Source: Chromohalobacter sarecensis (GTDB taxonomy: Bacteria > Pseudomonadota > Gammaproteobacteria > Pseudomonadales > Halomonadaceae). Taken from it: a stretch of 64,000 bases of DNA. Shown in pieces: positions 8,814 through 17,535 of this stretch (its first letter is position 1; each line of letters opens with the position of its first letter). Under the pieces are notes generated by a model. The model was not told the DNA's origin. It ran no database searches and worked only from the letters and a program-made list of their open reading frames with translations. The stretch covers positions 124,001 to 188,000 of the forward strand of contig NZ_JAKGAN010000004.1 in assembly GCF_023061135.1 (NCBI RefSeq), written 5' to 3'. The translations under genes and the position numbers were made by a program.

Positions 8814-9362
8814 TTAGCGCGATGGCAACGCGAGGTCAGCGGCCATGGCGTCGAGAAAGAATTCCTGGACGAGAATCGACGTACGCCCCAGGCGCAGGAT
8901 CGAGCGCCGTCCCCAGGGCGCGGCGCGGCCGTGTGCCATGACGAGCGTGGGAGCCGGCGACCGGATGATCTCGATAGGACCGCGTTCGAGGCCGGGTTGG
9001 CGAAACAGCCAACTGCCCAGCGAACGTGTTCCCAGCGACTGCAGGCGCGCGCCATGAAGTGACGCCAGCGGGGCCACCGAACGTGCCGCGACCCAGGGTG
9101 TTTCGCCGAGCATCAGCATGACCTCGCGCCGCCAGATACGGGCTCGGGGGTCGAGCCCCAGCGCTCGGGCCTCATCTCGCCGGGGGCGGCTGATTCCCTG
9201 AGCGAGCAGCCGTACTTTAAAGGGTTGCGTACTGGCGGTACACAAGCGGGCGGTCAGCGAGTCGCGCGAGGCCACCCAGCGCCACCAGACGGGACTCATG
9301 TGGGGGCGCTGGGCTGCGGCCGGCAGCCAGTGTGGGCCAACGCTGAAACGGTTGTGTGTCAT
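8814..9362 (-). CDS. ubiC: Chorismate lyase
   Basis: A 182-residue cytoplasmic enzyme that splits chorismate into 4-hydroxybenzoate and pyruvate, the first committed step of ubiquinone synthesis. UbiC features include an N-terminal WLxxxxS/R region, the substrate Arg in VRLLAQG, WRREVMLMLGETPWVAARSV in the middle, and the C-terminal LGRTSILVQEFFLDAM. The start at 9362 (MTHNRFSVGPHWLPA) gives normal length. ATGs at 9398 and 9449 are in frame but add residues not expected for the family; none has a strong ribosome-binding site. It is co-directional with ubiA. Confidence 0.88.
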   Translation of the reverse strand: MTHNRFSVGPHWLPAAAQRPHMSPVWWRWVASRDSLTARLCTASTQPFKVRLLAQGISRPRRDEARALGLDPRARIWRREVMLMLGETPWVAARSVAPLASLHGARLQSLGTRSLGSWLFRQPGLERGPIEIIRSPAPTLVMAHGRAAPWGRRSILRLGRTSILVQEFFLDAMAADLALPSR

Positions 9363-9478
9363 GCGTAAAATCAGGCTTAAAGTACATGAGTGTATCATGC
9401 GTGTACGATGCGCTTGCGGCGTCCGCGTGTCGTATCGCCGCGTTATCACCCTTCTGTCATGCGTAGCACGAGGCGCCC

Positions 9479-10639
9479 ATGAGCGACCCTTTGATCATCG
9501 TCGGCAGCGGCATGGCCGGCTTGGGCCTGGCCCGGCAGGTGCGTGCCCGCGATGCACGGCGTGCCATCACCCTGATCACCGCCGATAGCGGCGATGACTA
9601 TTCGAAACCGCTGTTGTCGACGGGCTTCGCCAAGGGCATGCCGCCCGAGCGTTTGGCGATGCGTTCCCCCATCGACGTGGCCGAGGCGCTCCAGATAACT
9701 ATGCGTACGCACACGCGGGTCGATGCCATCGATCATCGCACGCGGACCCTTGCCATCGGCGCGGAAAACCTGCCCTACGGCGACCTGGTATTGGCCACCG
9801 GGGCTGCACCCAGCGCGCCTTTCACGGTGGCGGATGAGGTCCGCGACCGGGTCTTCACCATCAACGATCTCGACGACTATCGGCGCTTCCAGGCTGCCCT
9901 GTCGCGCCATGGCGCCGCCGCGCGCGTGGCGATCGTCGGTGCCGGACTGGTGGGCTGCGAATTCGCCGATGACCTGCTTGCCGGAGGGCATCGTGTGGCG
10001 CTCGTCGCCCCCGAGCAAACGCCGTTGGCGCGTCTTCTGCCACCGCCGCTGGGCCAGGTGCTGGGGACCGCGTTGGGCAAGGCGGGCGCCGATCTACGCC
10101 TGGGACGTAGCCTCGCGCATCTCCGGCGTGACGACGAGGCAGTCTCGCTGGTGCTCGACGATGGCGAGGTGTTGTCCGCCGATCTGGTATTGATCGCCAC
10201 CGGCCTCTCGCCGCGTACCGCGCTGGCCGACACCGCTGGCCTCGCGGTCTCCGAGGCCGGTATCCAGACGGATCGTTACCTGGCGACCGCGCAGCCCGAC
10301 ATTCATGCACTGGGCGATTGCGCCTGCGTGGCGGGGCTCAATGCCATGTACGTGCAACCGCTGCAGGCCAGTGCCAAGGCGTTGGCAGCAACCTTGACCG
10401 GGACACCGACGCCGGTCGCTTACGGCGCCTGGCCGGTGCTGGTCAAGACCCCGTCATGCCCGGTGGTGGCCCTGCCGCCGCATCAGGCACCGGCGCGCTG
10501 GCGGATCGAGGGCGAGGGCGACGATCTCAGCGCGCTCGCCGAGGATGAAAACGGTCATTTGCAAGGATTCGCATTGACAGGGGCGTGCGTACGTCGGAAA
10601 GTCGAGCTGGCGCGGGTCGCCCCGCCGTTGCTACCCTAG
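9479..10639 (+). CDS. Rubredoxin-NAD+ reductase-like FAD oxidoreductase
   Basis: A 386-residue FAD/NAD-dependent pyridine nucleotide-disulfide oxidoreductase. An N-terminal FAD dinucleotide fold (IIVGSGMAGLGLA, 6-18) is followed by a mid-protein NAD fold (VAIVGAGLVGCEFADDL) and the FAD-binding HALGDCA motif. It matches rubredoxin reductases (RubB/AlkT), which sit at this place between ubiC and the HU gene in Pseudomonas. The small rubredoxin genes that accompany it there are absent: only 116 bp separate it from ubiC. Its electron acceptor must be encoded elsewhere or be a different protein. Confidence 0.8.
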   Translation: MSDPLIIVGSGMAGLGLARQVRARDARRAITLITADSGDDYSKPLLSTGFAKGMPPERLAMRSPIDVAEALQITMRTHTRVDAIDHRTRTLAIGAENLPYGDLVLATGAAPSAPFTVADEVRDRVFTINDLDDYRRFQAALSRHGAAARVAIVGAGLVGCEFADDLLAGGHRVALVAPEQTPLARLLPPPLGQVLGTALGKAGADLRLGRSLAHLRRDDEAVSLVLDDGEVLSADLVLIATGLSPRTALADTAGLAVSEAGIQTDRYLATAQPDIHALGDCACVAGLNAMYVQPLQASAKALAATLTGTPTPVAYGAWPVLVKTPSCPVVALPPHQAPARWRIEGEGDDLSALAEDENGHLQGFALTGACVRRKVELARVAPPLLP

Positions 10640-10789
10640 CTTAGGTCGCCATGCCGGTGGGTACCGGTCTGGCGCAGTAGGTGGGTAGTGTCAGCGCTGC
10701 GTCGAGGGCGTGGCGCTCGTTTCGCTCATTGAAAAACAACAAGCGATATCAAAGAGGTGTCGCATTCGTTGCCAAACCAGGAGGGCTTT

Positions 10790-11062
10790 ATGCGCAAGCC
10801 AGAACTCGCCGCGGCGATCGCCGATCGTGCCGATCTTTCCAAGGACAAGGCCAGTCAGGTCCTTAATGTCATTCTCGATGAGATCACAGGTACCGTCTCC
10901 AAGGGCCAGGATGTCTCGCTGATCGGGTTCGGTGCCTTCACCGTACGCGAGCGTGCCGCGCGTACCGGCAAGAATCCGCAGACGGGTAAGCCGCTGACCA
11001 TTCCGGCGAGCAAGACCGTGGCGTTCAAGCCCGGTAAGGCGCTCAAGGACGCCGTGAAGTGA
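10790..11062 (+). CDS. HU-family DNA-binding protein
   Basis: A 90-residue nucleoid protein. The start MRKPELAAAIADRADLSK at 10790 is preceded by a strong AGGAGGG; an in-frame ATG 33 bp upstream lacks this and would give an atypical extension. The HU signature GFGAFTVRERAARTGKNPQTGKPLTIPASKTVAFKPGKALKDAV spans the beta-arm and C-terminal helix. HU binds DNA as a dimer and bends it. It lies after the rubredoxin reductase, as hupA does in Pseudomonas, and is followed by a predicted terminator. Confidence 0.93.
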   Translation: MRKPELAAAIADRADLSKDKASQVLNVILDEITGTVSKGQDVSLIGFGAFTVRERAARTGKNPQTGKPLTIPASKTVAFKPGKALKDAVK

Positions 11063-11069
11063 GTGACGG

Positions 11070-11122
11070 CACGGAGTGTTCGGGCCATCTATTTACCGAC
11101 GCTCCGTGCATTTTCTTCTCTT
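11070..11122 (+). terminator. Terminator after the HU gene
   Basis: CACGGAGTGT (11070-11079) pairs with ACGCTCCGTG (11099-11108) with one G-T wobble, and is followed by a T-rich tract. The loop is long (19 nt), so strength is uncertain. Confidence 0.5.
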
Positions 11123-11153
11123 TTCCCTTCTTTTGCTATGTGACGAGGCGCGC

Positions 11154-11513
11154 ATGAAACTGCGTCTGATGCTGTGGCTGTTGGGTGTCATGCTCAAGCG
11201 TGCTCGACGTCGCAACCCGCGTTTTCAACAAGCCTTGTCGGATATGCAACGCTTCGATTGGGGCGTTGCCACCGAGGATCTCAGCCTCGCGCGTCATTAT
11301 CGCATGCGTCCCGAGGCCATCGATGACGCGTCGGGCTTACCCATCGATCTCGATTTGGAACTGCGCTTTCGCGATGCCCATGCCGGTGTGGCGTTTCTCA
11401 AGCGCCCTACGGCGCGTGCATTCTTCGATGGCTTGCAAAGTGGCCGTCTGCGTCTGGTCGGCGACTCGCGCGACCTGGAACGCCTGCAAGGTCTGCTCAA
11501 GCATCTGCGCTAA
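11154..11513 (+). CDS. Conserved small hypothetical protein
   Basis: A 119-residue protein of unknown function. A hydrophobic N-terminal stretch (residues 3-14, RLMLWLLGVMLK) is followed by an Arg-rich segment and a mixed alpha/beta body. The body has a pattern weakly like SCP2/lipid-binding domains (charged loop, then AFFDGLQSGRLRLVGDSRDLERL). That resemblance is an impression only. GAGG lies 5 nt before the chosen ATG. The gene follows HU, where unannotated small genes also lie in pseudomonads. Codon use looks native. Confidence 0.7.
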   Translation: MKLRLMLWLLGVMLKRARRRNPRFQQALSDMQRFDWGVATEDLSLARHYRMRPEAIDDASGLPIDLDLELRFRDAHAGVAFLKRPTARAFFDGLQSGRLRLVGDSRDLERLQGLLKHLR

Positions 11514-11622
11514 CATTCGCAGCACGACGGAAGTCGCCCCGCTTGGGTCGGGTTCGTTATACTAACGTCGTAGTGTCGCGCATGACGCGACTCCCTGGCT
11601 TGTTACCGTCCGACCGAGAAAT

Positions 11623-13809
11623 ATGCTACCGACGTCGTTGACCCAACCGCTCAGACGCCTCTGGACCCTGGAGTCCTTCGCCTACAGCTTGCGTGTGTTC
11701 ATCGCTCTGGCCGGGGTCATGGCGCTGTGCTGGTATCTCGACGACATGCGCAAGCTGATCCCGCTGTTCCTGGGCATCATCGCCAGTGCCCTGGCGGAGA
11801 CCGACGACACCTGGCAAGGGCGACTGCAGGCGTTGCTGGTGACGCTGGTGTGTTTCGCCGTCGCCGCGGTGTCGGTGGAGCTGACGTTCGCGCATCCGGC
11901 GATCTTCGCGGTGGGCCTCGGGGTGTCGAGTTTCGGCATGACCATGCTCGGCGCGGTGGGGCAGCGCTATGCGACCATCGCCACCGCAACCCTGATTCTC
12001 GCCATCTACACCATGATCAGTCTTGAGCAACACGGCGGTGTAGCGCTGGGTGAGCTATGGCGCGAGCCGTTGCTGCTGGTCTCCGGCGCGGCCTGGTACG
12101 GGGCGATCTCGGTGGTGTGGTGCGCCTTGTTCTCGCGTCATCCGCTCAAGTTGAGCCTGGCGCACGTCTTTCGCGAGCTGGGCGTTTACTTGCGCCTCAA
12201 GTCGGCGCTTTTCGAGCCGCTGAGAGGGATGGACATCGAGCAGCAGCGTCTGGCGCTGGCCCAGCAGAATGGCCGCGTGGTGGCGGCGCTCAACCAGAGC
12301 AAGGAGATGATTTTCCGGCGCCTCGAAGGCCAGCGGGGCGGGCGTAAACTCAATCGCTACCTGCGGCTCTACTTCATCGCCCAGGATATTCACGAACGAG
12401 CGAGTTCCTCGCATTATCCGTATGGCGCACTGGCCGAGGCGTTCTTCCATCACGACATCCTGTTTCGCGCCCAGCGCCTACTCGATCAGCAAGGGCGTGC
12501 CTGCAAGAGCTTGAGCCGTGCGTTGCTGCTCGATCGTCCCTTCGATCACGGCCCCAGCGCTCAGGCACTGGAGGATTTCAACGCATCCCTTAACAATCTG
12601 CATGCCCAGGGGCGCGACGAGTGGCGCGACTTGCTGGGCTCGCTGTCGGCGCTGGGCGATAACCTCGCCACGCTGGAAGACAAGCTGGCCGGTGCCGACA
12701 ATCCCGACACGCGAGCCGATCACGAGGACAGCAGTCTGTTCGATCGCTCGCCACGCGGGCTGCGCGATGTCTTTGAGCGCCTGCAGGCGCACCTCAGCCT
12801 GGCGTCGCCGGTGTTTCGCCATGCGCTGCGCTTGAGCGTGACCTTGGTAGTGGGCTATGGCTTGCTGCACTGGATTCATCCCACCCAGGGGTACTGGATC
12901 CTGCTCACCAGCGTGTTCGTGTGCCGGCCCAATTTCGGGGCCACGCGGCGCTTCCTGCGTCAGCGCATCCAGGGCACGGTGCTGGGGCTGATTGCCGGCT
13001 GGGCGCTGATTACGCTGTTTCCCACCGAGCCTGTCCAGGCCTTGATCGCAGTGGCTGCCGGCGTCGCCTTCTTCGCCACTCGGGCGCATCATTACACGCT
13101 GGCGACGGCCGCCATCACGCTGATGGTGCTGTGCTGCTTCAATCAGGTCGGCGACGGCTTCGGGCTGATCTGGCCGCGTCTGTTCGATACCCTGCTGGGC
13201 GCTGCCATCGCGGGGCTGGCGGTGCTAGTGATCCTGCCCGATTGGCAAGGGCGCGGGCTGCATCGCCAGGCGGCGACGACACTCGAAGCCAGCGCGGCCT
13301 ATCTGCGCGCGATCCTCGACCAGTACGCGCGTGGCAAGCGCGACGATCTCGCCTATCGCTTGGCACGGCGCAACGCCCATAACGCCGACGCGGCGCTTTC
13401 CACGACGCTGGGCAATGTGCTGCTGGAGCCGGGCCACTTTCGCAAGGACGCCGATATCGGGCTGCGTTTCCTGGTGCATTCGCACACCCTGCTGAGTTAT
13501 CTCTCGGCGCTGGGGGCCCATCGGGGAACGGCCGGCGCCGCAGGCGACGACAATACCGCGGTGACGGCGGCGGCCGATGACGTGGCCGAAACGCTGGCGC
13601 GCGTGGCACGCCAGCTCGCGGCGGGCGAAACGGTCGAACCCTGCCAGGACACCCTGACGCGGCATGCCGGCTTGCTGGAGGCGTCCGCCGCCGAGGAAAC
13701 GTGTGATGAACGCCGCTTGCTGCAGAGCCAACTGGCGTTGATCAGTCGCCAGCTCGTCGCGTTGAGCGAGGCGGCGGGGCGTTTGTCGACGCAGGCCTCG
13801 CGTGAATGA
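11623..13809 (+). CDS. yccS: YccS/FUSC-family inner-membrane protein
   Basis: A 728-residue protein of the YccS/YhfK (FUSC) family. An N-terminal six-helix membrane block (about 20-190) is followed by a cytoplasmic helical region (about 195-385), a second membrane block of about six helices (about 395-545) and a C-terminal cytoplasmic helical domain. This duplicated layout is typical. The second block has the family-like LHWIHPTQGYWILLTSVFVCRPNFGATRRFLRQRIQGT. Members are related to aromatic-acid efflux proteins (AaeB), but the YccS substrate is unknown. It is probably a single-gene unit. Confidence 0.85.
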   Translation: MLPTSLTQPLRRLWTLESFAYSLRVFIALAGVMALCWYLDDMRKLIPLFLGIIASALAETDDTWQGRLQALLVTLVCFAVAAVSVELTFAHPAIFAVGLGVSSFGMTMLGAVGQRYATIATATLILAIYTMISLEQHGGVALGELWREPLLLVSGAAWYGAISVVWCALFSRHPLKLSLAHVFRELGVYLRLKSALFEPLRGMDIEQQRLALAQQNGRVVAALNQSKEMIFRRLEGQRGGRKLNRYLRLYFIAQDIHERASSSHYPYGALAEAFFHHDILFRAQRLLDQQGRACKSLSRALLLDRPFDHGPSAQALEDFNASLNNLHAQGRDEWRDLLGSLSALGDNLATLEDKLAGADNPDTRADHEDSSLFDRSPRGLRDVFERLQAHLSLASPVFRHALRLSVTLVVGYGLLHWIHPTQGYWILLTSVFVCRPNFGATRRFLRQRIQGTVLGLIAGWALITLFPTEPVQALIAVAAGVAFFATRAHHYTLATAAITLMVLCCFNQVGDGFGLIWPRLFDTLLGAAIAGLAVLVILPDWQGRGLHRQAATTLEASAAYLRAILDQYARGKRDDLAYRLARRNAHNADAALSTTLGNVLLEPGHFRKDADIGLRFLVHSHTLLSYLSALGAHRGTAGAAGDDNTAVTAAADDVAETLARVARQLAAGETVEPCQDTLTRHAGLLEASAAEETCDERRLLQSQLALISRQLVALSEAAGRLSTQASRE

Positions 13810-13900
13810 CGGCGTCACAGGTAAGTTACTGCTATCTGGGAAGAATCGACGCTATGCTACGTAACCGTTAGTATTGTCCGATCTTCAAAAAAATAACGAG

Positions 13901-14377
13901 ATGGTTACGTCGCTGGAGGGCGAGACGTCTTACTGTGCAGGCATGGAAGACGCTAAAACCCAATTCGCCCGACGCCTGCGCGAGGCCATGCAACAGGCCG
14001 GCTATGCGCCCAAGCCCGCTGTCCTGGAGCGTGAGTTCAACCTGCGCAATCCGGGGCGTCCAGTGACGCTGCACGGTGTACGCCGGTGGCTGCGTGGCGA
14101 GACACTGCCCACTCAGGAAAAGCTCGTGGTGCTCGCCGAGTGGCTGAAAGTGCCGCCGGCAGACTTGCGCTTCGGTACACCGACGCAGCACCGCGTCCGC
14201 GAGAGCGATCATCTGTGGGAGGGGTTGAGTTATCGCGAGCGCGAGACCCTGGAAGCCTTCGCCGGCTTGCCGCCGAGTCAGCGCGCCATTGCCCGTGAAG
14301 TCATCATGGCGCTGGCCAAGGCGGGCAAGTGGGAGCGGCAGGCCAGCCAGGCCGAGGATGACGCTGGGTCGTCATGA
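13901..14377 (+). CDS. Helix-turn-helix regulator, phage-repressor-like
   Basis: A protein of about 158 residues with an N-terminal HTH (LREAMQQAGYAPKPAVLEREFNLRNPG, then TLHGVRRWLRGETLPTQEKLVVLAEWLKVPPADLRFG). The layout recalls small prophage-type regulators in which the recognition region is followed by 'WL.GE..P..EKL..LA.WL.V'. No peptidase or sensor domain is visible; the C-terminal third is charged. The start is uncertain: TTG at 13874, ATG at 13901 and ATG at 13943 (MEDAKTQF) are all in frame, and none has a clear ribosome-binding site. It converges on recG. Targets are unknown. Confidence 0.7.
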   Translation: MVTSLEGETSYCAGMEDAKTQFARRLREAMQQAGYAPKPAVLEREFNLRNPGRPVTLHGVRRWLRGETLPTQEKLVVLAEWLKVPPADLRFGTPTQHRVRESDHLWEGLSYRERETLEAFAGLPPSQRAIAREVIMALAKAGKWERQASQAEDDAGSS

Positions 14378-14408
14378 CGACCGGGGCACTAAGCGTGCCT
14401 GCCAGGAG

Positions 14409-16502
14409 TCAGACATGCCCATAATGTCCGGCGTCTTCGCCCAGCCAACGCCGGATCAAGGGCGTGGCGGCCTCCGGTGCCTCGTCGAGTAGCGCGCGCG
14501 CCAGGGGGCTGATGGTATCGAGCAGATCACGATCGCGTTCCAGATCGGCGATCTTCATCTGCGCCAGGCCCGTCTGGCGCGTGCCGAGTACCTCGCCGGG
14601 GCCGCGCAGCTCCAGGTCCTTCTCGGCGATACGAAAGCCATCGGTGGTATCGCGCATCACGCCCAGGCGTTCCCGCGAATGCTGCGACAGCGGTGGATGA
14701 TACATCAGCACGCAGAAGCTCTCGGTGGCGCCGCGTCCCACGCGGCCACGTAGCTGATGCAACTGCGAGAGCCCCAGGCGCTCGGGGTTTTCGATGATCA
14801 TCAAGCTGGCGTTGGGCACGTCGACGCCGACCTCGATCACCGTGGTGGCGATCAGAAGATCTAGCTCGCCCGTCTTGAAGGCCTCCATGACCTCGGCTTT
14901 TTCTGCCGCCTTCATGCGCCCGTGCACCAGGCCGATGGCCAGGTCGGGCAGTGCCTCGCCGAGGTGCTCATGGGTCGCCTCGGCGGCCTGGCAGGTCAAG
15001 GCTTCGGATTCCTCGATGAGCGTGCATACCCAGTAGGCCTGATGGCCCTCGGAGCAGGCGCGACGAATGCGCTCGACTACCTCGGGGCGACGCTCGTCGG
15101 GCACCGCTACCGTTTTGACCGGCGTGCGTCCGGGCGGCAGTTCGTCGATCATCGATAGATCCAGATCGGCGTAGGCGCTCATCGCCAGGGTGCGCGGAAT
15201 CGGCGTGGCGGTCATGATCAACTGGTGCGGCGTGAGGCCACCGGCTTCGCCTTTCTGGCGCAGCGCCAGGCGCTGGTGAACGCCGAAGCGGTGCTGTTCG
15301 TCGATGATCGCCAGGCCCAGGCGGTGAAAGTGGACGTCGTCCTGAAACAGCGCGTGTGTGCCCACTGCGACCTGAACGCGACCATCGGCGATCGCCGCCT
15401 TGGTATCCAGGCGTGCCTTGCCCTTGAGCTTGCCCGCCAGCCAGCCGACCTCGATGCCCAGCGGCGCGAACCAGTCGCGGAAGTTGCGATAATGCTGCTC
15501 GGCGAGGATTTCGGTAGGCGCCATGATGGCTGCCTGACAGTCACCGGCGATGGCTGCCAGTGCCGCCATGGCGGCGACCACGGTCTTGCCCGAGCCGACG
15601 TCGCCCTGGACCAGGCGCAGCATGGGGGTGGCGCGTTCCAGGTCGTGGCCGATCTCGTCGAGAACCCGGCGCTGTGCACCGGTCAGCGAGAACGGCAACT
15701 GAGTTAAAAAGCGCGCCTGCAGGCTGCGCCCGCCGCCCAGCGCGGGTGCGCTGTCGGTCTGGATGCGCAGGCGCACCTGCCGCAGGCTGAGCTGATGGGC
15801 GAGCAGTTCTTCCAGTGCCAGACGTCGCTGGGCCGGATGGCGCCCTTCGGCGAGGCGCTCCACCGGCGCCTCGGGGGGTGGCTCGTGCAGGTAGCGCAGC
15901 GACTCGAGCAGCCCTGGCAGGCGAAAGCGCTGACGTAGAGCCTCGGGAATCCAGTCCGGCAAGGCGTCGGGCGCGGTGTCGAGTTGCTTGAGTGCCTGCT
16001 GGATCAGGCTGCGCAGGCGTGGCTGGTTCAAGCCCTCGGTGGTGGGGTAGATCGGCGTCAGATGTTCCTCGACCGGCGCGTCTTCCTGATGCAGCAAGCG
16101 GTACTCGGGATGATAGATCTCGAGGCCCGTGGCGCCGGCGCGGGCCTCGCCGAACGCACGCACGCGCAGGCCACGCGTGAACTGCTGTTGTTGCGCAGGC
16201 GAGAAATGGAAGAAGCGCAGGCTGAGGATGCCCGAACCGTCCTTGAGACGCACCAGCAGGCTGCGCCGCCGTCCCTTGACGATATCGGCGGCGGCGATAT
16301 CGCCCTCGACCACGGCTTCGGTCCCGGCGCGTAGCGTGCCGATGGGCGTGATGCGCGTGCGGTCCTGATAGCGCAACGGCAGATGAAAGAGCATATCGGC
16401 AATGCTGGCGATACCCAGCCGGGCGAGCTTGGCGGCCAGCGCCTCACCCACGCCGGTGAGTTCGCTGACCGGCGCATCCAGTGCCTTTATTGCGCTGCTC
16501 AT
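14409..16502 (-). CDS. recG: ATP-dependent DNA helicase RecG
   Basis: A 697-residue branch-migration helicase that remodels stalled forks and recombination intermediates. An N-terminal OB-fold wedge domain (about 1-150, with HLPLRYQDRTRI) is followed by two helicase domains. Walker A is GDVGSGKTVVAA, motif II is the variant DEQH (IIDEQHRFGVHQRL), motif III is TATPIPRTLAMS and motif VI is QLHQLRGRVGRG. Its ATG overlaps the oxyR stop by 4 bp (ATGA), so oxyR-recG is a translationally coupled operon, as in pseudomonads. Confidence 0.97.
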   Translation of the reverse strand: MSSAIKALDAPVSELTGVGEALAAKLARLGIASIADMLFHLPLRYQDRTRITPIGTLRAGTEAVVEGDIAAADIVKGRRRSLLVRLKDGSGILSLRFFHFSPAQQQQFTRGLRVRAFGEARAGATGLEIYHPEYRLLHQEDAPVEEHLTPIYPTTEGLNQPRLRSLIQQALKQLDTAPDALPDWIPEALRQRFRLPGLLESLRYLHEPPPEAPVERLAEGRHPAQRRLALEELLAHQLSLRQVRLRIQTDSAPALGGGRSLQARFLTQLPFSLTGAQRRVLDEIGHDLERATPMLRLVQGDVGSGKTVVAAMAALAAIAGDCQAAIMAPTEILAEQHYRNFRDWFAPLGIEVGWLAGKLKGKARLDTKAAIADGRVQVAVGTHALFQDDVHFHRLGLAIIDEQHRFGVHQRLALRQKGEAGGLTPHQLIMTATPIPRTLAMSAYADLDLSMIDELPPGRTPVKTVAVPDERRPEVVERIRRACSEGHQAYWVCTLIEESEALTCQAAEATHEHLGEALPDLAIGLVHGRMKAAEKAEVMEAFKTGELDLLIATTVIEVGVDVPNASLMIIENPERLGLSQLHQLRGRVGRGATESFCVLMYHPPLSQHSRERLGVMRDTTDGFRIAEKDLELRGPGEVLGTRQTGLAQMKIADLERDRDLLDTISPLARALLDEAPEAATPLIRRWLGEDAGHYGHV

Positions 16503-17419
16503 GCCGCCTGGATACGCTGTTGCTGGCAGGCGTCGATGGCCTCGGTCAGGGCATCGATGGCCTTGGGCCGGGGGAAGCTGGCACGCCAGGCGATGGCCAC
16601 CGTACGGCTGGGGACACTATTGGCGAAGGGCCGGCTTTCGAGTTGCCCCGATTCGTAATGGCTGGTGCCGATGGCCGACTTGGGCAGCACCGTGATGCCC
16701 AGCCCCGAGGCCACCATGTGGCGAATGGTTTCCAGCGAGCCGCCCTCGGCGATCAAGGTGTTGCCCGGATTGTTGAGCTGGTTGTTGATGGCGGGACAGG
16801 CCTCGAGGATCTGGTCACGAAAGCAGTGTCCCTCACCCAGCAGCAGCAGCTTTTCCTGGAGCAACTCTTCCTTGGCGATGGCGGTCTTGCGCGTCCATGG
16901 ATGGCCGGCGGGCAACAGCACTTCGAAAGGCTCTTCATAGATCGCCTTGGTCAGCACGTCCGGCTCGTTGAACGGCAGGGCGACGATCACGGCGTCTAGT
17001 TCACCGCTGCGCAGTTTGCGGCGTAGATCCCCCGTCAGGCCTTCTTCGATGTACAGTGGCATCTGCGGGGCATGACGCGACAGCTCGGGAATCAGGTGCG
17101 GAAACAGGTAGGGGCCGATGGTGTAGATCGCCCCGATGCGCAGTGGGCTCGCCAGTTGGTCCTTGCCTTCGGTGGCCATTTCCTTGATGAGCCCGGCCTG
17201 TTCCAGCACACGCTGTGCCTGGGCGACGATCTTCTCGCCCAGCGGCGTGACCTGTACGGTGGATTTGGAACGCTCGAACAAGGCGATGCCTAGCTCGTCT
17301 TCCAGCTTCTTGACGGCTACCGAGAGCGTGGGCTGGGAGACGTAGCAGCGCTCGGCGGCGCGCCCGAAATGGTGCTCTTGAGCCAAGGTTACGATATAAC
17401 GAAGTTCTGTTAGGGTCAT
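16499..17419 (-). CDS. oxyR: Hydrogen peroxide sensor/regulator OxyR
   Basis: A 306-residue LysR-type regulator. The N-terminal winged HTH (MTLTELRYIVTLAQEHHFGRAAERCYVSQPTLS region) is followed by a sensor domain with both redox cysteines at Cys199 (GEGHCFRDQ) and Cys208 (LEACPAI), the same numbering as E. coli OxyR. H2O2 forms the 199-208 disulfide and activates antioxidant genes. The start at 17419 is chosen because it gives the canonical N-terminus; a longer in-frame start exists at 17521. It is divergent from an SDR gene across a repeat-containing promoter and co-transcribed with recG. Confidence 0.96.
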   Translation of the reverse strand: MTLTELRYIVTLAQEHHFGRAAERCYVSQPTLSVAVKKLEDELGIALFERSKSTVQVTPLGEKIVAQAQRVLEQAGLIKEMATEGKDQLASPLRIGAIYTIGPYLFPHLIPELSRHAPQMPLYIEEGLTGDLRRKLRSGELDAVIVALPFNEPDVLTKAIYEEPFEVLLPAGHPWTRKTAIAKEELLQEKLLLLGEGHCFRDQILEACPAINNQLNNPGNTLIAEGGSLETIRHMVASGLGITVLPKSAIGTSHYESGQLESRPFANSVPSRTVAIAWRASFPRPKAIDALTEAIDACQQQRIQAA

Positions 17420-17477
17420 GATCTGGGCCTTTTCGGGCCTCCTGGGCGACGCGATGGATTCACTAAGGTATCGATGC

Positions 17478-17519
17478 AAGGGACTTTTTGCTAAGGACTT
17501 TTTACCAAGGACTTTTACC
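17478..17519. repeat. Three tandem copies of AAGGACTTTTTACC in the oxyR-SDR intergenic region
   Basis: AAGGGACTTTTTGCT (17478-17492), AAGGACTTTTTACC (17493-17506) and AAGGACTTTTACC (17507-17519) lie head to tail. They sit between the divergent oxyR and SDR starts, ending 16 bp before the SDR GTG. This may be a multi-site operator, a slippage repeat or part of the SDR leader. The repeat does not resemble the OxyR ATAG-N7-CTAT motif. Confidence 0.6.
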
Positions 17520-17535
17520 AAGAGGCTAGGGAAAG

